Source of the DNA: CAYRNY01 sp964425755 | GTDB lineage: Bacteria; Chloroflexota; Anaerolineae; Aggregatilineales; Aggregatilineaceae | Assembly: GCA_964425755.1 (NCBI GenBank) | Contig: CAYRNY010000002.1 | Coordinates: forward strand, 376,324-440,323 | Direction: 5' to 3' | DNA: 64,000 bases | Part shown: in pieces, positions 52,860-60,747 of the stretch | Numbering within the stretch: the first letter of the stretch is position 1 | Layout of the letters: each line of letters begins with the position of its first letter | Notes under the pieces: generated by a model | Databases searched by the model: none | Told to the model about the DNA's origin: nothing | What the model saw: the letters and a program-made list of their open reading frames with translations, nothing else | Made by a program: the position numbers and the translations under genes

Positions 52860-53282
52860 TCACAGCCCAAGTTTCTCGCGCAGCCGGTCAAAGGCACCGT
52901 GCCAGACGCTTGGATCGCGGGTGAATTTCGTGACTTTGATATCGGCGAAATACGGCAGCAAATCCGCCATCACCACGGGGAGCTTTTCCCACGCGTCATG
53001 ACGCACGATGGCCTCAAGCTCACCGGCTGCTTTTCTTGTCCAGGCCCAGCGCTGGCGCAACTGCTCAGCTTTGATCCAGTAGTCGCGTTTCTCCCACGCT
53101 TCAGCCGATGCATCAATGCCGTCTTCGATCTCTCGCAAGCAGAACACGAGCATCGCGGCCATGTCTTTTGCATCCGCGTCCACGTCTGTTTTCTGGCTCA
53201 AGCGACGCAGAAGTTCTGCCGCCGTACGCATCATCTGGTTGCGCACTTTACCAGGGCTATTAGTGTTGATTACACGACTCAT
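52860..53282 (-). CDS. Small conserved-looking hypothetical protein
   Basis: 140 residues, no family recognised. Almost wholly alpha-helical, rich in charged residues and Trp (WEKRDYWIKAEQLRQRWAWTRKAAGELEAIV), with no TM or signal peptide. The periodicity suggests a helical bundle. The ATG at 53282 follows GGGGAG, and a plausible promoter (TTGACA, 17 nt, TAAGGT) lies upstream, so it is likely a real gene. It is convergent with the LCP gene and sits downstream of the PAS histidine-kinase-like gene. Function unknown. Confidence 0.75.
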   Translation of the reverse strand: MSRVINTNSPGKVRNQMMRTAAELLRRLSQKTDVDADAKDMAAMLVFCLREIEDGIDASAEAWEKRDYWIKAEQLRQRWAWTRKAAGELEAIVRHDAWEKLPVVMADLLPYFADIKVTKFTRDPSVWHGAFDRLREKLGL

Positions 53283-53333
53283 GAATGAGAGACTCCCCTT
53301 CGATTTGAGCGGTGCCCGTAGCTAACAACAGCA

Positions 53334-53362
53334 ACCTTACTGGCCTAGCCATGTGCTGTCAA
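53334..53362 (-). promoter_or_regulatory. Promoter of the 140-residue hypothetical gene
   Basis: Minus strand: TTGACA (53357-53362), 17-nt spacer, TAAGGT (53334-53339). Consensus -35, weak -10; 51 nt before the ATG. Confidence 0.5.
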
Positions 53363-53399
53363 GCGCGGGCGTAATCTACTTCACGGAAAAACGCTTTTG

Positions 53400-54473
53400 T
53401 CAAGCTGGGCTTCCAGCAGAGCTGTTGGGCACCAGCGGCATCGCCAGATCGAACGCATAGGTGTTTTCGCCGTATTTCGCAACGGTCAGAAAACCATTTT
53501 GCCGTACGGCAAGCAGATTGGCGACGTAGAGCTGCATACGATGTAATTGAGGACGTCCTTGTTCACTCAGGTCACGTGGATGCATCAAGCGGAAGAGATT
53601 GGAGATATCGTCGTGGTGGAGCGTCAGTGCCTGGTGCTCAACCACAATATGCGCCAGCGCCTCATCATTCTGGAGCTTAATGTTGACCAACCCGTCCGGC
53701 GGGCTTTCCGCCAGCGCAAACTCCACCAGGATATTGAGAATTCGATGCATTGCGGAGGGCGACACGGCAGCGAACAACTCAACAGCGTAACCGTTCGCCA
53801 GTACGATCTGGTCCGCTGCCAGACGATGCGACGCGTCCAACAACCACTTTTCGACAAAACGCCCCAACGGTACGGCTTCGGTTTCCAGGCTCTTGAGCTC
53901 GGCTTCCAGATACATTACGTCGAGCGCGACCTGCGCATAACGGCTGAGCTGGTTCGCATTCTTGATGATGTGCCCCAGGAATTCCGCCTGCTCAGAGCCA
54001 GAAATTGTATCGCGGTTGTTATACAACAACTCCGCGAAACCGAGGATCGTGCTTAATGGAGTGCGGATATCGTGCGAAATCATGCTCAGAAATGATTGCT
54101 TGGAGAGCTCTGTATGCCCCTGAGTCGTCGCATCCCGCAAGATGAGCAAGACGCCAACGATCGTTTCGCCATCGGCAATTGGCACACGCTGCCACGTAAT
54201 GTGCTGCGGATGATATTTCTGGATTCGCAGACTGCCCCATTGCGCTTGCTGCGTAACAGAAACGCCTTCTTCCAGCAGTGATGCGAGTTCCGGTACTGTT
54301 GCCCTTATCAGGTCTAGCAGCGCTTCCACCGTCTGGGGCGATGTGCCCAACCCAAGCAGAGCCAACAATCGGGCATTAAGCAATAGAATTCGCCCATCGC
54401 GATCAAATGCCAACACCCCTTCATTTGACTGCTCGGACCACTGTTGAACAGCACGTATCTGTAGTGCATCCAT
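53400..54473 (-). CDS. PAS-domain histidine-kinase-like protein with eroded ATPase domain
   Basis: 357 residues, soluble. N-terminal PAS domain (EGVLAFDRDGRILLLNARLLALLGLG ... WQRVPIADGETIVGVLLILRDAT) followed by a good HisKA dimerisation/phosphoacceptor segment, SKQSFLSMISHDIRTPLSTILGFAELL, with the H-box His. The expected HATPase_c region then lacks its landmarks: the N-box position reads LNILVEFALAES without the second Asn, and no DxGxG box or lid is found. The protein may bind rather than hydrolyse ATP, be phosphorylated in trans, or be a phosphatase or scaffold. No response regulator is adjacent. ATG at 54473. Confidence 0.82.
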   Translation of the reverse strand: MDALQIRAVQQWSEQSNEGVLAFDRDGRILLLNARLLALLGLGTSPQTVEALLDLIRATVPELASLLEEGVSVTQQAQWGSLRIQKYHPQHITWQRVPIADGETIVGVLLILRDATTQGHTELSKQSFLSMISHDIRTPLSTILGFAELLYNNRDTISGSEQAEFLGHIIKNANQLSRYAQVALDVMYLEAELKSLETEAVPLGRFVEKWLLDASHRLAADQIVLANGYAVELFAAVSPSAMHRILNILVEFALAESPPDGLVNIKLQNDEALAHIVVEHQALTLHHDDISNLFRLMHPRDLSEQGRPQLHRMQLYVANLLAVRQNGFLTVAKYGENTYAFDLAMPLVPNSSAGSPA

Positions 54474-54609
54474 AAAGCGTCAATCCATCGAACATGCCCC
54501 AGTTTCCCTAACATTAGTCTAGTCTTCAAAAGTTTGCAATAAAAAAGCCGTAACTAAGTCCGTCAGCTTGCTTGTCCGGCACGCGAGGCTAGGAGCACCA
54601 CCCGCTTTA

Positions 54610-54618
54610 TGCTATCAT
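54610..54618 (+). promoter_or_regulatory. Extended -10 promoter upstream of the phosphomutase-like gene
   Basis: TGCTATCAT (TGn plus TATCAT), 41 nt before the ATG at 54660; no clear -35. Confidence 0.45.
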
Positions 54619-54659
54619 CTTGATCGGACAGGCGAACATACTACAGCGATGAAAAGTTT

Positions 54660-55343
54660 ATGACTGAATTACTTCTGATCCGCCATGCCGTGAACGACTG
54701 GGTGAATACAGGCCGCCTGGCCGGTTGGACGCCGGGTGTCCATCTGAACGCTGACGGCAAAACTCAGGCTGCTGCACTGGGACAGCGCTTAGCTGCGCTG
54801 TCGATAACCGCGATTTACACCAGCCCACTGGAACGCACACGTGAAACAGCAGAAGCGATCGCAGCCCATCATCCGACGCTGACCGTACAGACACTCGATG
54901 GCGTTGGTGAAGTTCAGTTTGGACGCTGGCAAGGGGCAAGACTCAGCAAACTTCGCAAAGAAAAAATGTGGCACCTTGTGCAGTTATACCCTAGCCGGGC
55001 ACAATTCCCCGGTGGAGAAACGTTTCGCGCAGCCCAGGCACGCGCGGTTGATGCACTTGAAACGCTCTCCGCGCGCCATCCGAAAGGCCGCGTGGTCGTC
55101 GTATCCCACAGCGACGTGATCAAACTGATCGTCACCCACTACATGGGCGCGCCGCTGGACATGTTCCAGCGCATCCAGATTTCCCCCGCCTCGATCACAG
55201 CGATTTATCTGGGCCCCGACCGACCCTATATCGGACGGGTGAACGACACCAGTCACAACCCACCAGCGCCGCCGTCACGCACACACTCGACATCCAGCCT
55301 TTGGGACCAGCTTCAGCGCATACTCAGATTGAAATCGCGTTAG
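54660..55343 (+). CDS. Histidine phosphatase / probable phosphomutase, MSMEG_4193 family
   Basis: 227 residues of the phosphoglycerate-mutase superfamily: LLLIRHAVNDW (RH-A motif with the phosphoacceptor His), IYTSPLERTRETAEAIA, GEVQFGRWQGARLSKLRKEKMW, and VVVSHSDVIKLIVTHYMGAPLDMFQRIQISPASITAI, with the second catalytic His. The DVIKLIV and PLDMFQRIQI features are characteristic of the MSMEG_4193 group, described (TIGRFAM, from memory) as part of a three-gene system with a DUF3090 protein and a phosphatidylinositol-kinase-like protein. Both partners follow here, so assignment to that group is strong. A Pro/Ser-rich C-terminal tail of about 35 residues is additional. The substrate is unknown. 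Confidence 0.92.
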   Translation: MTELLLIRHAVNDWVNTGRLAGWTPGVHLNADGKTQAAALGQRLAALSITAIYTSPLERTRETAEAIAAHHPTLTVQTLDGVGEVQFGRWQGARLSKLRKEKMWHLVQLYPSRAQFPGGETFRAAQARAVDALETLSARHPKGRVVVVSHSDVIKLIVTHYMGAPLDMFQRIQISPASITAIYLGPDRPYIGRVNDTSHNPPAPPSRTHSTSSLWDQLQRILRLKSR

Positions 55344-55447
55344 CGCAAACCGCCGTGCGCTTGTCATAGCGGCGTGGCATTCCTAAAATTATGGTACAGT
55401 TGTGCAGTGGTATCCGTCTATGACACACCTACTGAAAGGGAACATCA

Positions 55448-55948
55448 ATGCCCGGTCCTGAAATCCAGCTCGACCCCGTTGATTTTGTCACAGTCGGCAC
55501 CATCGGGCCTAAAGGGCGCCGGACATTCTATTTGCAGGCTGGCAAGGACACAGAGCTGGTGACGTTGATTATCGAGAAACAACAGGCACACGCCCTTGCC
55601 GAAGCCATCGATGAAATTCTCGATAACTTGAGCGAGCGCTTTTCCCCATCGGCGGAGACAGATATCTCGCTCTCCGATTGGGACATGGCGCTCCACGAGC
55701 CGATTAACGCGTTGTTTCGTGTTGCGCAGATGGGCCTGGGATATGATGAAACGCGCGATTTGATCGTCATCGTTGCGCAAGAACTGGTCACCGAAGAAGA
55801 GTCGTTGGTCGAGCCTCAGCCGCAAATTGTGCGCATGTGGGGCACGCGCGAACAGATGCGCGCATTAAGCCAACAAGCGCAACTCGTGGTCAAAAAGGGC
55901 CGCGCCGATCCAAAATCCAATGGTTACATGATATATTACTGGACCTGA
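55448..55948 (+). CDS. DUF3090-family protein
   Basis: 166 residues, second member of the three-gene unit. Family features: DFVTVGTIGPKGRRTFYLQAGKDTELVTLIIEKQQAHALAEAIDEIL and LGYDETRDLIVIVAQEL, and an acidic Trp-containing end (VRMWGTREQMRALSQQA, YMIYYWT). No catalytic motif is recognisable; it reads as a small alpha/beta protein, possibly a scaffold or adaptor. AAGGGA precedes the ATG. The last base of its stop codon TGA is the first base of the next gene's ATG, so translation is coupled to the kinase-like partner. A gap of 104 nt separates it from the phosphomutase. Confidence 0.9.
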   Translation: MPGPEIQLDPVDFVTVGTIGPKGRRTFYLQAGKDTELVTLIIEKQQAHALAEAIDEILDNLSERFSPSAETDISLSDWDMALHEPINALFRVAQMGLGYDETRDLIVIVAQELVTEEESLVEPQPQIVRMWGTREQMRALSQQAQLVVKKGRADPKSNGYMIYYWT

Positions 55949-56742
55949 TGACCAAGAACTCGCCCCCCACCCTGCCCGGCAGCCCGGTCGGCGACGCCTC
56001 AGAGCGATCCGGTTCGCAACAGGTATCGCTTGCTCGCGCTGAGGCGCTGTTGGCCGGCGGCGCAATCACACCGGTAGAAGGTGCACGGCTGTGGGGATCA
56101 AACTACTCCATGCTTGTACTTGTCTCAGATACTGAGCGGCAAACCAGCGCGATTTATAAACCGCAGCGTGGGGAACGTCCGCTGTGGGATTTCCCGAACG
56201 GCACGCTCTGCTACCGGGAAGTCGCGACCTATGAGATTTCCCAGGCGCTGGGGTGGCATCTTGTGCCCCCAACCGTGCTACGCGAAGGGCCGCATGGCGT
56301 CGGCTCACTGCAGTTATTTATCCAGCACGATCCGGAAATCAACTACTTCAACTTAGACGATCGTTTTGTGAGCCAACTTCAGAAATTCGCCCTGTTCGAT
56401 TACCTTGTGAACAACACTGATCGCAAAGGTGGCCACGTGCTACTTGATCCGCAGGGAAAACTATGGGGCATTGATCACGGCCTCACACTGCATCGCACAT
56501 TAAAACTGCGTACCGTGATCTGGGAATTCAGCCAGCAGCCCATTGCGGAGACGTTGCTGCACGACATCAAACAGCTTTGCGGCCAGCTTGAGCCTGCTAA
56601 TGCCCCGCTGTACCAAAAGCTCACCCGGTTAATCAGCGATGTGGAGCTCGCAGCATTGCAGCGCCGGATCCAGCATTTGCTGCACGAGAAACGTTATCCT
56701 GCCCCTGGCCCCGGACCAAACCATCCCTGGCCACCGGTGTAA
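55948..56742 (+). CDS. SCO1664-family protein (phosphatidylinositol-kinase-like)
   Basis: 264 residues, third member of the unit. The pattern SNYSMLVLVSDTERQTSAIYKPQRGERPLWDFPNGTLCYREVATYEISQALGW includes the ATP-binding Lys (YKPQ) and the Glu. A kinase-type catalytic loop follows: FALFDYLVNNTDRKGGHVLL with Asn-x-x-Asp-Arg and then GIDHGLTLH as the metal-binding motif (DHG in place of DFG). This is the phosphatidylinositol 3-/4-kinase-like fold, so a kinase acting on a small molecule or lipid is inferred. Translation starts at the ATG overlapping the DUF3090 stop. An upstream extension to 55837 is in a shifted frame and not used. Confidence 0.9.
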   Translation: MTKNSPPTLPGSPVGDASERSGSQQVSLARAEALLAGGAITPVEGARLWGSNYSMLVLVSDTERQTSAIYKPQRGERPLWDFPNGTLCYREVATYEISQALGWHLVPPTVLREGPHGVGSLQLFIQHDPEINYFNLDDRFVSQLQKFALFDYLVNNTDRKGGHVLLDPQGKLWGIDHGLTLHRTLKLRTVIWEFSQQPIAETLLHDIKQLCGQLEPANAPLYQKLTRLISDVELAALQRRIQHLLHEKRYPAPGPGPNHPWPPV

Positions 56743-56852
56743 ACTGCAAGTGCCACACCGCGCACGCTGGCGCGACTGAACCGATCCTCTCGCTCAGCAG
56801 TGATCGTATTTAACAACGACACTTCATGCGCCTATTCACCACAGGAGCGAAC

Positions 56853-57788
56853 ATGCTGCAGGAAATCGCCACCCGCATCCGGGACAACGTCAAACAGGTG
56901 ATCGTAGGCAAGGACGACGTGATCGACTTGATGCTGGTGGCAATGCTCAGCGAAGGCCATGTTTTGCTTGAAGACGTTCCAGGCACAGGCAAAACGACGC
57001 TCGCCAAAGCGGTAGCCGCGTCAGTTAACTGCACCTTCCACCGCATACAATTCACGCCCGACTTGCTGCCTAGCGATGTGACCGGCATCAATTTCTTTAA
57101 CCAGAAGACGCAAGAATTCGAGTTTCGTCCGGGGCCAATCATCAGTCAAATCGTCCTGGCAGATGAGATCAACCGTGCCACACCACGAACTCAGAGCGCG
57201 CTGCTCGAAGGGATGCAAGAGCGCCAGCTTACCGTCGACGGCGTGACGCGGCGCCTGCCGCGCCCGTTTCTGGTCATGGCAACCCAAAATCCAATCGAGC
57301 TTGAGGGCACTTTCCCGCTGCCTGAAGCGCAACTCGACCGTTTCTTGATGCGTGTGGCGATAGGGTACCCGACCGAAGAACAGGAAAACGCGATGGTCGT
57401 GCGCTTTCGCACTGCTGATCCCCTCGAAACGCTGGAGGCGGTAACCGATCCTCAAACCATCACCACGCTGATCCGCCAGGTGCGCGAGGTACATGTTGCG
57501 GAAGCAGTGCAACGTTATCTCGTCGCGATCGTGCGCCGCACCCGGGGCGTAAGCGAGATCGACCTTGGCGCAAGCCCCCGCGCAACCCTGGCGCTTTACC
57601 GTACCGCCCAGGCGTACGCAGCGATTGACGGGCGCGAGTTCGTACTGCCCGATGACGTGAAATATCTCGCCCCTTATGTGCTGACACATCGCATTCAGAT
57701 CGACCCGCAAACCCGGCTGCGCGGACGCCGCCCGGAAGACGTAGTCATAGACCTGGTCGATACGATTCCCGTACCGGTCGAAACATAA
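56853..57788 (+). CDS. MoxR-family AAA+ ATPase
   Basis: 311 residues from the ATG at 56853, which has AGGAG 6 nt upstream; a longer frame to 56826 has no ribosome site. Walker A is EDVPGTGKTTLAKAVA, Walker B ADEINRATPRTQSALLEGMQE, sensor 1 MATQNPIELEGTFPLPEAQLDRF. Typical MoxR: a chaperone-like ATPase that works with VWA- or DUF58-domain partners in envelope or metal-centre maturation. It begins a three-gene unit with the DUF58 and DUF4129 genes (14-nt gap, then an 11-nt overlap). Confidence 0.95.
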   Translation: MLQEIATRIRDNVKQVIVGKDDVIDLMLVAMLSEGHVLLEDVPGTGKTTLAKAVAASVNCTFHRIQFTPDLLPSDVTGINFFNQKTQEFEFRPGPIISQIVLADEINRATPRTQSALLEGMQERQLTVDGVTRRLPRPFLVMATQNPIELEGTFPLPEAQLDRFLMRVAIGYPTEEQENAMVVRFRTADPLETLEAVTDPQTITTLIRQVREVHVAEAVQRYLVAIVRRTRGVSEIDLGASPRATLALYRTAQAYAAIDGREFVLPDDVKYLAPYVLTHRIQIDPQTRLRGRRPEDVVIDLVDTIPVPVET

Positions 57789-57802
57789 CGCCGGAGGCCA
57801 AA

Positions 57803-59203
57803 ATGGGCTTTTTTGATTTCGAGCACGCCGAACGCGATGAGCGCGCGCTCAAGCCCATCCAGGGCCGGGGCGACACGCTGCACGCATTGATCGATCACCG
57901 TTGGTTAAGCTTTGCGATCATCGTGTTTCTCATCGCGGTTATCTTCCGGGTCCGTGAACTGCTGGCAATGGTCGCGTTTATGATTGCCGTGATCTCCGTT
58001 GCGTTTCTGTGGAGTCGCCAATCACTTCGCGGCATCACCTACCACCGCCAGTTTCGCTACCGGCGCTACTTCCCTGGTGAGGAGTTCACCATCCATATTC
58101 TGATCGAAAATCGTAAGCTGTTGCCTGTCCCCTGGATTCGAATCGAAGACGAATGGCCGCTGGCTATCGGGCCAAAGGACGAAACACTGATCGCCCGCAC
58201 GGATAGTGGCGCTGACCAGGGATACCTGATCAACACGTATGCACTGCGTTGGTATGAGCGTATCCGGCGCGCATTTCAACATCTGGCGCTCCAACGCGGT
58301 GTGTTCACCGTCGGTCCGGTGCACCTGGTATCCGGCGACCCATTCAGCCTGTTTGACCGCAAGATAACGCTCGCTGACCGCCACGAAGTCGTGATCGTAT
58401 ATCCGCGTATTCGTGCATTATCCGAACTGGGCCTGCCTTTGAAGAATCCCTTTGGCGACCAACGTGTACAGCGACGATTGTTCGAGGACCCCAACCGCAC
58501 GATGGGCGTCCGCGATTATGCCCCGTATGACAGCTTCCGGCACATTCACTGGAAAGCGACCGCACGCATGGGCCAACTGCAAACGCGCGTGTACGAACCA
58601 ACCCGCAGCCAGTGTACGGTATTGTGCCTCAACGTCGCCACGTTCGAGCAATACTGGCGCGGGGTATGGCCGGCCATGCTGGAATATGAGATGGAGGTGG
58701 CCGCCTCTCTGGCGAACTGGGGAATTGAACAGGGCCATTTGGTCGGAATGGTCGCAAACAGCACCCTTGCCCACGCCGATCAGCCGTTCCGCATCCTGCC
58801 CAGCCGCAACCCAGACCAGCTCGCCCGCGTGCTCCAGGCACTCGCAGCAGTGAGCTACTTCGTCAGCGCGCCTTTTGAACGTTTTATCTTGCAGGAGAGT
58901 CCGCGCATGCCCTGGGGTGCGACGCTGGTAGTCATCACGCCATTCGTAAATGACGCATTGGCGGGATCGTTATTACGCCTGCATGATAGCGGGCGCCGGA
59001 TTGTCTTGATCAGCCTCAGCAAATCAAAACCGCCACGCATCGGCACAATTCTGACCTATCATTTGCCGGTTGCAGCAGACGAACCCCCACTGCCAGATGA
59101 AGACGTGGACGAAACCAAAAGCACCGAAGTCTACGCGAGTTTAACCCCACGCCAGCGGTATCTGCTACGCCGGGCAAAAGAGGGAAACAACGATGCGCGA
59201 TAA
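57803..59203 (+). CDS. DUF58-domain protein
   Basis: 466 residues with two TMs near the N-terminus (FAIIVFLIAVIFRVRELLAMVAFMIAVISVAFLW). The conserved DUF58 core, FGDQRVQRRLFEDPNRTMGVRDYAPYDSFRHIHWKATARMGQLQTRVYEPTR, contains the RxYxPxDxxRxIxWKAxAR motif. The cytoplasmic C-terminal part resembles a von Willebrand-like domain. DUF58 proteins act with MoxR ATPases; the pair is common next to transglutaminase genes. The start follows GGAGG. Ends in a charged tail. Confidence 0.93.
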   Translation: MGFFDFEHAERDERALKPIQGRGDTLHALIDHRWLSFAIIVFLIAVIFRVRELLAMVAFMIAVISVAFLWSRQSLRGITYHRQFRYRRYFPGEEFTIHILIENRKLLPVPWIRIEDEWPLAIGPKDETLIARTDSGADQGYLINTYALRWYERIRRAFQHLALQRGVFTVGPVHLVSGDPFSLFDRKITLADRHEVVIVYPRIRALSELGLPLKNPFGDQRVQRRLFEDPNRTMGVRDYAPYDSFRHIHWKATARMGQLQTRVYEPTRSQCTVLCLNVATFEQYWRGVWPAMLEYEMEVAASLANWGIEQGHLVGMVANSTLAHADQPFRILPSRNPDQLARVLQALAAVSYFVSAPFERFILQESPRMPWGATLVVITPFVNDALAGSLLRLHDSGRRIVLISLSKSKPPRIGTILTYHLPVAADEPPLPDEDVDETKSTEVYASLTPRQRYLLRRAKEGNNDAR

Positions 59204-60677
59204 CCTGTCACAGGAGGTTGACATCGCCGCGTCACGCACGCGCCCGTTTAATTGGCGGCAGGAGTACCTGCATCTCACCGTGCTGGCAATGACCGCATCA
59301 TGGCTTACAGCCTGGGTCGCCCTATCACTGAATTGGTTCCTGGAAATATCCCTCGCGAATGTGCTGGGCCTTACGGCATTCCACCTGTTTAGCAGCGCGG
59401 TGATCGTGCGCGTTATGCTGCACTACCGCGCGCGCATGGGGCTTGTTGTGTCCACGATCTCGCTCTTGATGTGGCTCGCCGCCGGAGTGACTCTCCTCCT
59501 GCTACCAACGCTCGCCCGTGCCTACGGTGACGGTGATCAGCTCACGCTTGCAGAACTGTTTCACGTTGACAGGTATGCACGGCTCCCTGCAGGACCGGTC
59601 GTCATCCTGTGGGTGCTGTTGTTATGGGGACGCGGGCTGCAATTGACCAGCATCTACATGACACATACGCGTGCCAGTTTCGGGATGCGTCTCGGGTTGT
59701 TATCGTTTGTGTGGGTGGCGCTCCTGGCGAGACCGTCGTTGCGCAGCGACATTATGGCGCTGCTGCCGCCGTTCTTCTTCTTTGGACTGCTCTCGTCCAG
59801 TCTCGCGCGGGCCGACAGCCTGCACCTGGACCGGGCGGGCACCAACCGGGCATTTGGGCGTGGATGGATGCCTGCACTGACTGTCATCGCGTTGCTGCTC
59901 ACGTTCGGCGGTTATATGGTAGCGCTGTGGCTGGCCGGGATAAACATCGCGCAATTCGGCAACGCCTTGCGGGTACTCGCGGAAGGGATCGTGACACTCG
60001 TCTTTATCGTCTTCTCGCCATTGCTCCTACTGGGCCAAATAGCGTACGACTTCCTGATCTCGGTCATGCCTGACCGGTTCAGCCAACCGTATGAGGCCAC
60101 CGGTACAGGTGGTGAAGAAGCGGCAAACTCCAATTTGCCGGTCCCATGGATTGGAGATGTGTTTGCGCTGCTCACGGATGCACTGATCATCATGGCGCTG
60201 GTGTTCATTGTCCTGGCAATATCGGCTTTTCTCTGGTACTTGTTTCTCGCCCGTCGCGTGCATGATGAGTATGATGACGAAGAACGAGAACCACTCGGAA
60301 CAGGTGAAGTCGTCGCTAACCTGCGCCAATCCTTACGCGATGGATGGCGGCGGCTGGCAGATACGCTTGGCTTTCTGCGCCAGTTCGGCTTGGGGCGCGA
60401 TCTATTCGCTGCGCTAACGATTCGTCGCATTTACGCGCGTATGGAGAAACTCGCTGGCGCGCGCGGTTATCCACGTGCCGCAGCCGAAACACCCTATGAA
60501 TACCGGCAGGTGTTGCAGCAGGCTTTCCCCGACAACATCTCCGACACGCAACGCATTACGGAAGCCTATGTTATGGTGCGTTATGGCGAAGTGCCAGAAG
60601 ACCCGGCAGAGTTGCAGGCTGTACGCGCCGCCTGGGAGCATCTCCAGCACAGCCCGGAAGCCGATCCGTCAATTTGA
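59193..60677 (+). CDS. Multi-TM protein with DUF4129 domain
   Basis: 494 residues. About eight to nine TMs fill residues 30-350, and the last 100 residues form the DUF4129 domain (IRRIYARMEKLAGARGYPRAAAETPYEYRQVLQQAFPDNISDTQRITEAYVMVRYGEVPE). In most genomes DUF4129 follows a periplasmic transglutaminase core (TgpA-type); here that transglutaminase domain is absent, as the loops are too short. It overlaps the DUF58 gene by 11 nt, so the MoxR-DUF58-DUF4129 unit is co-translated. Function is unknown; envelope assembly is the usual guess. Confidence 0.88.
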   Translation: MRDNLSQEVDIAASRTRPFNWRQEYLHLTVLAMTASWLTAWVALSLNWFLEISLANVLGLTAFHLFSSAVIVRVMLHYRARMGLVVSTISLLMWLAAGVTLLLLPTLARAYGDGDQLTLAELFHVDRYARLPAGPVVILWVLLLWGRGLQLTSIYMTHTRASFGMRLGLLSFVWVALLARPSLRSDIMALLPPFFFFGLLSSSLARADSLHLDRAGTNRAFGRGWMPALTVIALLLTFGGYMVALWLAGINIAQFGNALRVLAEGIVTLVFIVFSPLLLLGQIAYDFLISVMPDRFSQPYEATGTGGEEAANSNLPVPWIGDVFALLTDALIIMALVFIVLAISAFLWYLFLARRVHDEYDDEEREPLGTGEVVANLRQSLRDGWRRLADTLGFLRQFGLGRDLFAALTIRRIYARMEKLAGARGYPRAAAETPYEYRQVLQQAFPDNISDTQRITEAYVMVRYGEVPEDPAELQAVRAAWEHLQHSPEADPSI

Positions 60678-60692
60678 TATCACACGACGACA

Positions 60693-60717
60693 CGGGCGGC
60701 AGACGCTATGCCGCCCG
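60693..60717. terminator. Bidirectional terminator after the DUF4129 gene
   Basis: Perfect 9-bp stem CGGGCGGCA (60693-60701) / TGCCGCCCG (60709-60717), 7-nt loop, between convergent genes. Confidence 0.78.
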
Positions 60718-60747
60718 CTGCATTGTTTCGTACTGCACAACAAAACG

